From NCBI RefSeq assembly GCF_003633685.1, contig NZ_RBKT01000001.1, positions 6,882,001 to 6,946,000 of the forward strand: a DNA stretch of 64,000 bases, written 5' to 3'. Shown here one piece after another: positions 1 through 8,926 of the stretch. The notes under the pieces were generated by a model. It searched no databases. It saw only the letters and a list, made by a program, of their open reading frames with translations, and was not told the origin of the DNA. Numbering within the stretch: the stretch's first letter is position 1; each line of letters opens with the position of its first letter. This DNA is from Micromonospora pisi (GTDB lineage: Bacteria; Actinomycetota; Actinomycetes; Mycobacteriales; Micromonosporaceae). The translations under genes and the position numbers were made by a program.

Positions 1-975
1 AGCTACGGGCTGCCACCACGACCGGCCTGGGAGGCGTTGCAGGCGGCGCTCGGGCAGTGGCAGGTCGGGCGTACCTCGTGGGAGGGGTGGGGTGAGCAGG
101 CCGAGCGTTCCCGGCGGGCCTTCGCCGGGCTGCTCGGGGTGCCGGTCGGTGACATCACGATCGGCAGCACGGCCTCCCAGTTGCTGGCGCCGATCGCGGC
201 GGCGCTGCCGGCGGGAACGAACGTCCTCGCCCCGACCGAGGAGTTCACCTCGAACCTCTTCCCCTGGCTGGCGCAGGGCGAGCGGGGCGTACGGGTGCGG
301 ACGGTGCCGGCCGACCGGCTGGCCGAGTCGGTCGACGCGGGTACGGATCTGGTCGCGTTCAGCCTGGTCCAGTCCGCCACCGGGGCGGTCGCGGAGTACG
401 ACGCCGTGGTGACGGCCGCCCGTGAGCACGGCGCCCTGGTGGTGGTCGACGCGTCCCAGGGCTGCGGGTGGCTGCCGTTCGACGCGCACCTGGCGGACGC
501 GGTGGTGGTGACCGCGTACAAGTGGTTGATGGCACCGCGTGGTGCCGCATTCGCGTACCTTGCCCCGAGCCTGCGTGAGCGGCTCACCCCGTCGGCCGCG
601 AACTGGTACGCGGGTGAGGACCCGCACGCCTCCTATTACGGCCCGCCGCTGCGACTCGCGGCCGACGCCCGCCGGTTCGACCTGTCGCCGGCCTGGTTCT
701 GTTATGTCGGTGCGGCTCCGGCGCTGGAACTGCTCGCCGAGATCGGCCTGCCGGCGATCCGCGAGCACAACGTCTCCCTGGCCAACCGGTTCCTCGCCGG
801 TCTGGGGCGACCGCCGGGCGACAGCGCGATCGTCACTGTCGACGTGCCCGGGGCGGAGGAGCGGCTGGCGGCGGCCGGTGTCCGGGCCGCGGTCCGGGCG
901 GGCCGGGTACGGGCCTCGTTCCACCTCTACTCGACCACCGAGGACGTCGACCTCGCCCTGTCCGCGCTGCGCTGA
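1..975 (+). CDS. class V aminotransferase-fold PLP enzyme (5' partial)
   Basis: The reading frame is open from the first base, so the N-terminus lies outside the window; 324 codons are visible. The fold is that of class V (NifS/isopenicillin N epimerase-like) PLP enzymes: an Asp in VVVDASQGCGW near visible residue 150 should hold the pyridine nitrogen, and the Lys in TAYKWLM at residue 174 is the likely Schiff-base lysine. A substrate-domain C-terminus ends in FHLYSTTEDVDLALSAL. The substrate cannot be read from sequence; desulfurase, kynureninase-like or epimerase chemistry are all possible. It stands alone, followed by the operator region of the divergently unrelated efflux pump. The family is fairly sure, the reaction unknown. 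Confidence 0.85.
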   Translation, partial: SYGLPPRPAWEALQAALGQWQVGRTSWEGWGEQAERSRRAFAGLLGVPVGDITIGSTASQLLAPIAAALPAGTNVLAPTEEFTSNLFPWLAQGERGVRVRTVPADRLAESVDAGTDLVAFSLVQSATGAVAEYDAVVTAAREHGALVVVDASQGCGWLPFDAHLADAVVVTAYKWLMAPRGAAFAYLAPSLRERLTPSAANWYAGEDPHASYYGPPLRLAADARRFDLSPAWFCYVGAAPALELLAEIGLPAIREHNVSLANRFLAGLGRPPGDSAIVTVDVPGAEERLAAAGVRAAVRAGRVRASFHLYSTTEDVDLALSALR

Positions 976-1019
976 GGTGTCAGCGCGGGCGGTCGGGTGA
1001 GCCCGATCACATTTCAATA

Positions 1020-1037
1020 CGATACGGTTTCGTATCG
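1020..1037. promoter_or_regulatory. TetR-type operator 1
   Basis: Perfect inverted repeat CGATACG-GTTT-CGTATCG (7-bp arms, 4-nt spacer), about 85 bp upstream of the efflux pump start. It shares the CGTATC core with a second palindrome 40 bp downstream. Its place next to a pump/TetR pair suggests a repressor site; this is inference from position and symmetry. Confidence 0.65.
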
Positions 1038-1076
1038 CATCGCCGAGGACTAGCCTCCTTTTCGTTACGAGTCTGT

Positions 1077-1100
1077 TCCGTATCGTATTGGTGATACGGA
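1077..1100. promoter_or_regulatory. TetR-type operator 2
   Basis: Perfect inverted repeat TCCGTATC-8 nt-GATACGGA ending 21 bp before the pump start codon; an extra half-site GTATCGG follows at 1101-1107. A bound dimer would cover the pump's translation-proximal promoter region. Paired with the site at 1020-1037, it is the likely target of the TetR protein encoded downstream at 2713-3363. Confidence 0.68.
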
Positions 1101-1121
1101 GTATCGGGGGTAGAGGCGTCG

Positions 1122-2702
1122 ATGCAAAACCCACAACCATTCGAGAACACCGGGCATCCCCGGCGCTGGGCCATCCTCGGCGTGCTGGTGATCAGCCTGC
1201 TGGTGGTGGTCCTCGACAACACGATCCTCAACGTCGCCCTGCGTACGTTGTCCGACCCGGTACACGGGCTCGGCGCGAGCCAGGGTGAGCTGGAATGGGC
1301 GATCAACTCCTACACGCTGGTCTTCGCCGGCCTGCTCTTCACCTTCGGAGTGCTCGGCGACCGGCTCGGCCGCAAGCGGTTCCTGCTCTTCGGGCTCGCC
1401 ATGTTCGGGCTCTCCTCGCTGCTCTCCGCGTACGCCCAGAACCCGGGCCAGTTGGTCGGCGCGCGGGCACTGATGGGTCTCGGCGGTGCCGCGATCATGC
1501 CGGCCACGCTGTCGATCATCTCCAACGTCTTCGACCCCCGCGAGCGGGCCCGCGCGATCGGCGTCTGGTCCGGGTCCGTCGGCCTCGCCGTCGCGATCGG
1601 CCCGGTCCTCGGCGGACTGCTGCTGGAGCACTTCTGGTGGGGTTCGGTCTTCCTGATCAACGTGCCGGTGGTACTGGTCGGCCTGGTCGCCGCCGCCATC
1701 CTGGTGCCGGAGTCGCGGGACCCGCGCCCCAACAAGATCGACGTGGTCGGTGTCCTGCTCTCCGTGATCGGTCTGGTCGCCCTGAGCTACGGCATCATCG
1801 ACGGCGGCGAGCACGGCTTCGGTCGGCCACTGGTCTGGGTCGCGATCATCGGCGGTCTGGCGGTGCTGGGGGCGTTCGTGGTCTACGAGCGGCGGGTCGA
1901 GTTCCCGTCACTGGACGTCCGGCTCTTCAAGATGCCCCGGTTCGCCGCCCCGGTCGCGGTCGTCGGGCTGACCTTCTTCGCCACCATGGGCGTGATGTTC
2001 TTCAGCTCCTTCTACCTGCAACTGGTCCGGGGTTACGAGCCGCTCCACACCGGCCTGCTCTACCTGCCGTTCGCGGCGGCCCAGCTGATCTTCGCCCCGC
2101 GTAGCGCGGCCATGGTCAAGCGGTACGGGAGCAAGGCCGTCTCGGCGGTCGGTCTGACCCTGACCGCGCTCGCGCTCTTCGTGTTCGTCTTCATCGGTGC
2201 CGAGACCCCGATCTGGGTCCTCCTGGTGTCGTTCTTCGTCCAGGGCGTCGGAATGGCGAACATCGTCGCGCCCGCCACCGAGTCGGTGATGTCCTCGCTG
2301 CCCCGGGAGAAGGCCGGCGTGGGCTCGGCGGTCAGCAACACCATCCGGCAGGTCGGTGGCGCACTCGGGGTCGCGGTGATCGGGTCGGTGCTAGCCGGCG
2401 TCTACCGGGACCAGATCGCCTCGGCCACCGGAGCGCTGCCCGCTCCGGCCCGGGACGCGGTGAACGAGTCGATCTCCGGTGCGTACGCCGCCGCGGCTCA
2501 GCTCGGCCCGGCCGGACAGAGCGTGATCGGCGCGGCCAACGACGCGTACGTCTCCGCCATGCACTGGGCCTCCGGGATCTCGACCGTCATCGTGGTCCTC
2601 GGCATCCTGGTGGTGCTGCGCTGGATGCCCGGACGGGCGGCGACCCAGTCGCACGTCCAGCCCGAGCCGGCGGCCACGCCGGAACTGGCCACCACGTCAT
2701 AA
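1122..2702 (+). CDS. MFS drug:H+ antiporter, DHA2 (14-TM) family
   Basis: This 526-residue integral membrane protein resembles EmrB/QacA-type multidrug exporters driven by the proton gradient. Visible hallmarks are the first helix with LDNTILNVALRTL (the motif D1 region), the loop 2-3 motif GVLGDRLGRKRFLLFG, motif C-like GPVLGGLLLEHFWWGSVFLINVPV in helix 5, and about 14 hydrophobic segments. The ATG follows a GGGGG/AGAG ribosome site. It is preceded by two palindromic operators and followed after 10 nt by a tetR gene, so pump and repressor probably form one autoregulated transcript. The exported compound is not predictable. Confidence 0.93.
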   Translation: MQNPQPFENTGHPRRWAILGVLVISLLVVVLDNTILNVALRTLSDPVHGLGASQGELEWAINSYTLVFAGLLFTFGVLGDRLGRKRFLLFGLAMFGLSSLLSAYAQNPGQLVGARALMGLGGAAIMPATLSIISNVFDPRERARAIGVWSGSVGLAVAIGPVLGGLLLEHFWWGSVFLINVPVVLVGLVAAAILVPESRDPRPNKIDVVGVLLSVIGLVALSYGIIDGGEHGFGRPLVWVAIIGGLAVLGAFVVYERRVEFPSLDVRLFKMPRFAAPVAVVGLTFFATMGVMFFSSFYLQLVRGYEPLHTGLLYLPFAAAQLIFAPRSAAMVKRYGSKAVSAVGLTLTALALFVFVFIGAETPIWVLLVSFFVQGVGMANIVAPATESVMSSLPREKAGVGSAVSNTIRQVGGALGVAVIGSVLAGVYRDQIASATGALPAPARDAVNESISGAYAAAAQLGPAGQSVIGAANDAYVSAMHWASGISTVIVVLGILVVLRWMPGRAATQSHVQPEPAATPELATTS

Positions 2703-2712
2703 GTCGGAAACA

Positions 2713-3363
2713 ATGACCGACATGACCACCACCGCTGATGCTCCGCGGTCGCCCGGGCGACCGCGGAGCACCCGCGTCGACGAGGCCATCATGGAAGCGA
2801 CCCTGGACCTGCTCGCCGAGGGCAGCAGCATCGAGGCGCTCTCCATCGAGGCGATCGCGGCCCGCGCCGGCGTCGGCAAGGCGACCATCTACCGCCGATG
2901 GTCGGGCAAGGAAGCACTGATCATCGACACGCTGCGCACGCTCAAGGGCCCACCGGCCATGCCGAACGGCAAGAACGTCCGCGAGGACCTGGTGATCCTG
3001 CTCAACGCCGTGGGCCACAACCCGGACGCCCGCGCCGCGTCGATCTTCCCGTGCATGATGCCGACGATCCAGCGCGACACCTCAATGCACCGGCTCTACC
3101 AGGAGATACTCGAACCCCGCCGGCAGGTGATGCGGGACGTGCTGCGCCGGGGCATCGAGCGCGGCGAACTCCGCCCCGACCTCGACGTCGAGCTGACCCT
3201 CTCCATGCTCACCGCGCCGGTGCTGTTGCAGCGCCTGCTGAACTGGCACCCGAAGCTCGGCGACGAGAACCTGCCCGAACGGGTGGTCGACGCCTTCTTC
3301 GCCGGCATCGCCACCAACCCGGGCACCGCCACCAACCCGGGCACCGCCACCAACCCGGGCTGA
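2713..3363 (+). CDS. TetR/AcrR family repressor
   Basis: A 216-residue regulator with an N-terminal TetR helix-turn-helix: GRPRSTRVDEAIMEATLDLL leads into IEAIAARAGVGKATIYRRW (about residues 50-70). The C-terminal part fits the TetR_C ligand-binding family. It starts 10 nt after the efflux pump stop and is presumably cotranscribed with it, binding the CGTATC palindromes at 1020-1100. The last residues are three ATNPGT-like hexapeptides made by an 18-bp tandem repeat (about 3307-3360), absent from the conserved fold and probably a slippage product. ATG 2722 is an alternative start. Confidence 0.9.
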   Translation: MTDMTTTADAPRSPGRPRSTRVDEAIMEATLDLLAEGSSIEALSIEAIAARAGVGKATIYRRWSGKEALIIDTLRTLKGPPAMPNGKNVREDLVILLNAVGHNPDARAASIFPCMMPTIQRDTSMHRLYQEILEPRRQVMRDVLRRGIERGELRPDLDVELTLSMLTAPVLLQRLLNWHPKLGDENLPERVVDAFFAGIATNPGTATNPGTATNPG

Positions 3364-3382
3364 GCGGCCCGGCCGCCTCCGG

Positions 3383-5299
3383 TCAGGCGGGCGTACGGAG
3401 GCGGTGCAGCCGGAGCGCGAGCTGGACCTCCAGCGCCCGCTCCGGCTTCTGCCAGTCCGGTCCGAGCAGCTGCCCGACCCGCTCCAGGCGCTGGGTCACC
3501 GTGTTCACGTGTACGTGCAGCTGCTCGGCCGCGCGGGCCAGACTGCCCCCCACCCCGAAGTACGCCTCCAGCGTCTTCACCAGGGCGGTGCCGCGTCGGG
3601 CGTCGTAGTCGACCACCGGTCCCACCGTGTCGGCGAGGAACCGGGCCACGTCCCGGTCACCGTCCTCGGTGACCGAACCAAGCAGGAGTCCGACAAAACC
3701 GAGCTCGGCCGTGCTCGCCCCCTCACCGGCCCGGCCGAGCGCCCAGAGCGCCGTCAGGCAGCGGTCCGCCTCGCGGAACGCGGTACCGAGCGAGGCCGGC
3801 CCGGTGGACGGGCCGCTCGACCCGGCGGTCACCGGGCGACCGGTCACCCGGGACAGGTCCCGGACCACCGCCCGTGCCGCCGCCCCGGCATCCTGGCCGG
3901 GCAGCATGAGCACCACCCGCCCGTCCCGGGCAGCGGCCAGACCGCCCCGGGTGGAGGCGTACGTGGTCGCCCAGGAGACGACCCGCTGCCGGGCCGAACC
4001 GGTCGTGGCGATCACGTCGTCGCCGACCGCCACCAGGACGTGCGGCGCGTCCAGCTCCACCCCGAGCCGCCGGGCCCGGCTGCGCAGCGCCTCCGCGTCC
4101 CGTACCGGGCGGGCGATCAGGTCATCGAGCAGTTCGCCCCGGACCCGTCCCTCGGCCTCGGCGACGGTCCGGCGGAACAGCAGCAGCAACGCGGTGACCA
4201 GTGCCGCCCGCTCCAGGATCCGCTGGTCGGCGTTGACCAGTTCGTCGTCGGGATGCAGCACCAGGGCGCCGAGGTTCTCCGTACCGGCGACCACGGCGGC
4301 GTACCAGAGGGGGCCCCGGCGGACACTGCGTCCCTCGGCCCGGGAGGCGACCACGGCCTCGACCAGCGCCGCCCGGTCCGGCTCGCCGATGCTGCCCACC
4401 CGGGCCAGTAGCCGACCCTCGGCGTCCAGCGCCAGCAGTGCCCCGCCGAGCACGTCGGTCACCGCCGCCGCGACGTCCTCGACCCCACCGCCGCGCAACA
4501 CCAGCGCGGTCATCCGGTCGTGCGCGGCGGCGGCCCGCTCGACCGACGCGCTGTGTGCCTGGATGGTGGCGTTCGCCGAGGAGAGCTCGGCGAGCGCGGC
4601 CCGGGTCTCCAGCAGCAGCCGGGCGGTGTCGATCGCCACCGCCGCGTGCGCGGCCAGGGAGACCAGCAGCGCGACCTCCTCCCGCGCGAACGGTCTGGCG
4701 GAACGGTTCGCCGCGTAGAGCACCCCGATCACGCTCGGCCCGAGCCGCAGCGGAACTCCCAGGATCGCGACCAGGCCCTCCTCGCCGACTCCGGCGTCGA
4801 TCTCGCCGGTGTGGTGGAAGCGGGCGTCCTCGGGGTAGTTCGCGGTCGCGTACGGGGTGTCGGTCTGCGCGACCAGGCCGCCCAGTCCGGCCCCCATCGG
4901 CAGCCGCAGCCGCTGGAAGCGGGCCGAGACGGAACCGTCGGTGACCCGCATGTACGTGTCGCCGTGCTCCTCGTCGTTGAGCGTCATGTACGCCACGTCG
5001 GTGCCGAGCAGGTGCCGGGCCCGGTGCACGATCGCCCGGAGCACCGCGTCCAGGTCGCGCAGCCCGGCCAGGTCGCTGGCGGTGTCGTACAGGCCGGAGA
5101 GTTCGACCTCGCGTTGGCGCCGCCGTTCCAGCAGCGCCCGCACCCGCAGCGCGACCACCTTGGCCTGTTCCAGTTCGGCCAGCCGCTCGGCCGGTAGGCC
5201 GGCGGCGCGGGCAGCGAGCAGTGGCCCCTCGAACTCCACCGCGGCGGCCTCGCGGGCCAGCAGCTCCAGGAATTCGATCGGCGACGACATGGGACCCAT
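3383..5299 (-). CDS. GAF and PucR-type helix-turn-helix transcriptional regulator
   Basis: A 638-residue cytoplasmic regulator. A coiled segment near residues 40-70 precedes a GAF domain (about 75-225; DLDAVLRAIVHRARHLLGTD to AAHAAVAIDTARLLLE), a linker, a central GGDEF-like CdaR region and a C-terminal PucR HTH_30 (LVKTLEAYFGVGGSLARAAEQL with HVHVNTVTQRLERV). Members of this class usually activate catabolic genes in response to a small molecule sensed by GAF. It lies 17 nt downstream of the SDR gene on the same strand, so the two are probably one transcript and the SDR pathway its likely target. No clear Shine-Dalgarno is visible; ATG 5290 is an alternative start. Confidence 0.9.
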   Translation of the reverse strand: MGPMSSPIEFLELLAREAAAVEFEGPLLAARAAGLPAERLAELEQAKVVALRVRALLERRRQREVELSGLYDTASDLAGLRDLDAVLRAIVHRARHLLGTDVAYMTLNDEEHGDTYMRVTDGSVSARFQRLRLPMGAGLGGLVAQTDTPYATANYPEDARFHHTGEIDAGVGEEGLVAILGVPLRLGPSVIGVLYAANRSARPFAREEVALLVSLAAHAAVAIDTARLLLETRAALAELSSANATIQAHSASVERAAAAHDRMTALVLRGGGVEDVAAAVTDVLGGALLALDAEGRLLARVGSIGEPDRAALVEAVVASRAEGRSVRRGPLWYAAVVAGTENLGALVLHPDDELVNADQRILERAALVTALLLLFRRTVAEAEGRVRGELLDDLIARPVRDAEALRSRARRLGVELDAPHVLVAVGDDVIATTGSARQRVVSWATTYASTRGGLAAARDGRVVLMLPGQDAGAAARAVVRDLSRVTGRPVTAGSSGPSTGPASLGTAFREADRCLTALWALGRAGEGASTAELGFVGLLLGSVTEDGDRDVARFLADTVGPVVDYDARRGTALVKTLEAYFGVGGSLARAAEQLHVHVNTVTQRLERVGQLLGPDWQKPERALEVQLALRLHRLRTPA

Positions 5300-5316
5300 T
5301 GTGCGTGTGGGGATCT

Positions 5317-6099
5317 TCAGTTTGCCGTCCAGCCCCCGTCGACCGCGATCGCGGTGCCGGTGATGAACGACGCGGCCGGCGAGCAGAGGTATGCCATCAG
5401 CTCGGCCACCTCCTCCGGCTCGATCAGCCGTTTGATCGCGGCGCGAGCCAGCATGATCTTCTCGACCACTTCCTCCTCGGCGATGCCGTGGGTGGCGGCC
5501 TGGGCCGCGATCTGCCCCTCGACCAGCGCGGTACGGACGTACGCCGGGTTGATGCAGTTGGCGGTCACCCCGTGCGCGGCGCCCTCCAGCGCCACCACCT
5601 TGGAGAGTCCCTCCAGGGCGTGTTTCGCCGAGACGTAGGCCGACTTGTACGGCGAGGCCCGCAGCCCGTGCACCGAGGAGATGTTGATCACGCGGCCCCA
5701 GCCCCGCTCGTACATCCGGGGCAGCGCGCGCTGGATCAACAGGAACGGCGCCTCGACCATCACCCGGTGCAGGTACGCGAAGCGCTCGACCGGAAACTCC
5801 TCGACCGGCGCGACGTGCTGCAGGCCGGCGTTGTTGACGACGATGTCCACCCGGGCGTCGATCGCCGAGGTCGCCGCCGAATCGGCCAGGTCGACCGCGA
5901 GCGCGTTCCCGCCGATCTCCGTCGCCACCGCCTGGGCCGCCTCGGCGTTCCGGTCGACCACGGTCACCACCGCGCCGGCCGCCGCGAGCCGGACCGCGCA
6001 GGCCCGGCCGATGCCGCTGCCACCACCGGTGACCAGCGCGGTGCGCCCCGACAGGTCGAGCTGTACGACGTGGGGATCAGCCACGCTTTCTGCCGTCAT
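5317..6099 (-). CDS. 3-hydroxybutyrate dehydrogenase-like short-chain dehydrogenase
   Basis: A 260-residue classical SDR. It has the nucleotide site GGGSGIGRA near residue 22, NNAG in the central strand, catalytic Ser in INISSVHGL and the YVSAK Tyr-Lys pair, ending in FITGTAIAVDGGW. The pattern SSVHGLRASPYKSAYVSAKH and the NPAYVRTALVEGQI segment are typical of D-3-hydroxybutyrate dehydrogenases, which oxidise 3-hydroxybutyrate to acetoacetate with NAD. The frame is open further upstream, but the extension is arginine-rich and unrelated to SDRs, so the ATG at 6099 is chosen. The GAF/PucR gene follows after 17 nt. Family sure, substrate probable. Confidence 0.85.
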   Translation of the reverse strand: MTAESVADPHVVQLDLSGRTALVTGGGSGIGRACAVRLAAAGAVVTVVDRNAEAAQAVATEIGGNALAVDLADSAATSAIDARVDIVVNNAGLQHVAPVEEFPVERFAYLHRVMVEAPFLLIQRALPRMYERGWGRVINISSVHGLRASPYKSAYVSAKHALEGLSKVVALEGAAHGVTANCINPAYVRTALVEGQIAAQAATHGIAEEEVVEKIMLARAAIKRLIEPEEVAELMAYLCSPAASFITGTAIAVDGGWTAN

Positions 6100-6279
6100 G
6101 GCGCAAGAAGCTACGACCCGTACGGCCGGGCGCACATGGGCAACGAACACATACTCCACGGCGGGGCTATGTGGCTCCAGGCGGGATACGTGGCGACGGT
6201 GGCCGGACTCGTGGCGCTGCGTCCGCCCCGAAGCCATCCATCCACCCGGATTGCCGGCGGTGGGGGCCGTGTGGCGAGT

Positions 6280-6323
6280 CGGGGAGCCGGTGCGACCTGA
6301 AGACGTGTCTCACCGGCTCCCCG
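6280..6323 (-). terminator. hairpin downstream of the secreted protein gene
   Basis: CGGGGAGCCGGTG (6280-6292) and CACCGGCTCCCCG (6311-6323) form 13-bp perfect arms around an 18-nt loop, just 3' of the minus-strand gene ending at 6339. There is no U-tract, which is common for actinobacterial terminators. It may also end the 5317-6099 upstream region from the other side. Confidence 0.6.
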
Positions 6324-6338
6324 ATCATCGCAGTGGGA

Positions 6339-6638
6339 TCAGCAGGTCACGACGCCGTCAAAGTCGCCGAGGAAGTACCACTCGTAACGCCAAGTCGTGT
6401 GGGCCTTGACGGTGTGGCAGTCGCTGTCGGACCAGTTGTTGACGAGAACCTTGGCGTTCACGTCGTAGCCGCAGGTGTTGTCGACCGAAACGGAATCGAC
6501 ACCAGGCGCCCAGCCGAGATTGACGCAGGAGGGGAGGGTTCCGGCCATTGCCGGGGAAGTCCCGCCGGTGACCAGCGTGCCGGTTGCGAGCGCCAGCATT
6601 GCGGCGCCGGACATGATGCGTCGTGACATTCGTTGCAT
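6339..6638 (-). CDS. small secreted four-cysteine protein, tendamistat-like spacing
   Basis: A 99-residue precursor. The ATG at 6638 is chosen because a GGAGGG site lies a few bases upstream; an in-frame upstream ATG at 6695 lacks one. Residues 1-32 form a Sec signal peptide (RRIM, hydrophobic core, SPAMA cleavage). The mature part has four cysteines spaced 17-17-24. The alpha-amylase inhibitor tendamistat family has C-15-C-17-C-27-C with a similar PSCV start and DNGC second cysteine; here DNTC occurs, followed by VNAKV as in VTVKV. A WRY triplet, the inhibitory motif in tendamistat, is present but in the last loop. Relation to that family is a suggestion only; otherwise it is a secreted protein of unknown function. 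Confidence 0.72.
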   Translation of the reverse strand: MQRMSRRIMSGAAMLALATGTLVTGGTSPAMAGTLPSCVNLGWAPGVDSVSVDNTCGYDVNAKVLVNNWSDSDCHTVKAHTTWRYEWYFLGDFDGVVTC

Positions 6639-7772
6639 GGTTTTTCCCTCCGTGAATGCGATGAGCAGCGCACGTCGCGCACTGATTGGCGTCAACGATC
6701 TTGCGGCTCCGTGACGCGACTATGGCATAGGCCGGGAGTACGTGTCTAACCCTTGTCGTGGTCGAGTGTGGAATCCCTGCGGCCGGTTGGCGCGATTACA
6801 GAAATCACCCTCCGTGACTGCCTATTGCAATTACGGAATGTAGTTTGGGTGATCACCGGGGTCGACGGTGTCGTCGAGGGTGAGCGGGGCATCGCGTGGA
6901 GTGATGATCGTCCGGGCTCTCCGTTGTCATACTGCCGCGCGCGGCCCGGTTGAAGAATCCCTTGACCTGGGAAGATGGATCGATCCCGAGATTTGGGTGA
7001 TCTGGGTCACGTTCGGAGGTGCGGCTGCTTCCCGGTTCGCTGTCTCCGGCGCAGCGCACTGCGGCCAGCTACGCCCCGCCGGGAGCGGCTACTTTCAGAT
7101 CGGGTCATGTGTCGGGCGAAACGACCGGCCGGAAGCACGTACGTCGGAGTCCGCCTCGGCCTGCCTCCGTCCGCTCCACAATGGCGTGGATCGCTGTATT
7201 CGATTGGCGGATCAGACGTGATGTTCCCGTGGCCCCGATAACGTCCGACGGACACCCGTGTACGGGAGGGTGGTTGCCTCCGCTCCATGCGGACTCATTC
7301 TGCAATCGAGTGGAGGACTATTCTTCAGTGACAGTCGTAGAATCCTCGCGACGAGTCCCGGACGAGTCCCGGACGAGCGCTCATCCACTCTGGATGACGT
7401 CTACGAAAGGTCGCTCGTCGCACTCTCCTGGTCACGGAGGCTCCGGCATCTCGTATGCCAGCGGGCCCGTCGGTCCCGGCCAGCGGGCGCCCCGCCCGCC
7501 TCTCCATGAGACGTCGGCCCCGCGACGCGTCGATGGGTGGCCGGTAGCTCGGCGTCGGTGGGCCTCGGCGTACCCGGAGGGCACGCCCGCCCGCGCCCGA
7601 GTGGATGCCGCGACGTGTACACCCAGGAGGGCGCGGGACCCGGGTCTGACGGTCCGGCAGCGCCCCGACGGGCTTTTGTGTGCACGACTGAGGGTCGTGA
7701 CACCCTGATAGGTGGTTCGGGAGACTATGGTGTCGAACACGTGTACTGCCGGTGCGTAGGGGAGGGGGCGGC
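6639..7772. other. 1.1-kb gap with no supportable gene
   Basis: No reading frame on either strand shows a ribosome site together with actinobacterial third-position bias or a recognisable family. The segment looks less GC-rich than its surroundings. Only small structures are visible: an 11-bp direct repeat of GACGAGTCCCG around 7350-7375 and CATCC-n5-GGATG at about 7382-7396. The right end must hold the ruvC promoter. It may be decayed coding DNA; I see no tRNA or other structured RNA. Confidence 0.5.
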
Positions 7773-8327
7773 GTGCGGGTGCTTGGCGTCGACCCGGGGC
7801 TGACCCGGTGCGGGGTCGGTGTGGTCGAGGGTGTGCCCGGCCGACCGTGCACCCTGGTCGCCTACACCGTGGTACGGACCGACCCGGCGGCTGATCTGTC
7901 GCTGCGGCTGCTGCACCTTGACCGGGCGTTGACCGAGCTGGTCGCCGAGCACCGGCCGGAGAGCGTGGCCGTCGAGCGCGTGTTCAGCCAGTCGAACACC
8001 CGGACCGTGATGGGCACCGCCCAGGCCAGCGCGATCGCCGTACTGGCCGGCGCGCGGGCCGGGCTGCCGGTGCAGACGTACACGCCGAGCGAGGTGAAGG
8101 CGGCGGTGACCGGTTCGGGCCGGGCCGACAAGGATCAGGTCACCGCGATGGTGACCCGCCTGCTGCGGCTGGCCGCGCCGCCGAAACCGGCGGACGCGGC
8201 GGACGCGCTGGCGTTGGCGATCTGTCATGTCTGGCGGGGCGGGACCCGCGCCCGGCTGGCCGCCGCGGCCGACGCCGCCGCGCGGCGCACAGCGGCGGAC
8301 GCCGCCCGAGGTGGAGGAACACGATGA
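7773..8327 (+). CDS. ruvC: Holliday junction resolvase RuvC
   Basis: A 184-residue endonuclease that cuts four-way junctions symmetrically, working with RuvAB. The four acidic metal ligands are visible: Asp in [11 protein letters not shown] near the N-terminus, Glu in [11 protein letters not shown], and the two Asp of [15 protein letters not shown] near the end. GTG 7773 is preferred over an upstream GTG at 7752 because GGGGAGGGGG sits directly before it and the known RuvC N-terminus begins right at this strand. The stop overlaps ruvA as ATGA, so ruvC-ruvA-ruvB are translationally coupled. The C-terminus is slightly extended by Ala/Arg-rich residues. Confidence 0.97.
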   Translation: MRVLGVDPGLTRCGVGVVEGVPGRPCTLVAYTVVRTDPAADLSLRLLHLDRALTELVAEHRPESVAVERVFSQSNTRTVMGTAQASAIAVLAGARAGLPVQTYTPSEVKAAVTGSGRADKDQVTAMVTRLLRLAAPPKPADAADALALAICHVWRGGTRARLAAAADAAARRTAADAARGGGTR

Positions 8328-8926
8328 TCGCCAGTGTGCGGGGCGTGGTGGCCGGGCTGGGTCCGGACACCGCTGTGATCGAGGTGGGTGGGGTCGGGCT
8401 GGCGGTGCACTGCGCGCCGGGCACCCTGGCCGGACTGCGGCTCGGCAGCGAGGCCCGGCTGGCCACCACTCTGGTGGTCCGGGAGGATTCGCTGACCCTC
8501 TACGGGTTCGCCGCCGACGACGAGAAGCACCTCTTCGAGTTGCTCCAGACGGCCAGCGGGGTCGGCCCCCGGCTGGCCCAGGCGGTGCTGGCGGTGCACT
8601 CTCCGGACGCGATCCGCAAGGCGATCGCCAACGCCGACCTTGCCGCCCTGACCCGGGTGCCCGGGATCGGCAAGAAGGGCGCCGAGCGGTTGGTGCTGGA
8701 GCTGCGGGACAAGATCGGTCCGGTCGCCATCGGTCCGGACGGCGCGGGTGGCGTGGTCGGCGGGGCGTGGCCGGAGCAGATCCGGCAGGCGCTGGTCGGG
8801 CTCGGCTGGACGGTCGCCCAGGCCGACCAGGCGGTGGCCACCGTGGCGGAGACCGTCGACGGTCCGACGCCGCCGGTTCCGGTCCTGCTCAAGCAGGCGA
8901 TCCGGCTGCTCGGTAAGACCCGATGA
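8324..8926 (+). CDS. ruvA: Holliday junction branch migration protein RuvA
   Basis: A 200-residue junction-binding subunit. Domain I is an OB fold ([25 protein letters not shown]); domain II has two helix-hairpin-helix motifs, seen as [17 protein letters not shown] and [19 protein letters not shown]; domain III is the mobile RuvB-contacting helix bundle from about residue 145. It overlaps ruvC and ruvB by 4 nt each (ATGA), which fits stoichiometric production of the RuvABC resolvasome. Length is normal for the family. Confidence 0.97.
   Translation: MIASVRGVVAGLGPDTAVIEVGGVGLAVHCAPGTLAGLRLGSEARLATTLVVREDSLTLYGFAADDEKHLFELLQTASGVGPRLAQAVLAVHSPDAIRKAIANADLAALTRVPGIGKKGAERLVLELRDKIGPVAIGPDGAGGVVGGAWPEQIRQALVGLGWTVAQADQAVATVAETVDGPTPPVPVLLKQAIRLLGKTR

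Noticed and set aside
6700-7750. A possible structured RNA or tRNA in the gap before ruvC
   Set aside because: I could not find a cloverleaf, CCA-end pattern, or long stable stem; only short repeats are visible.
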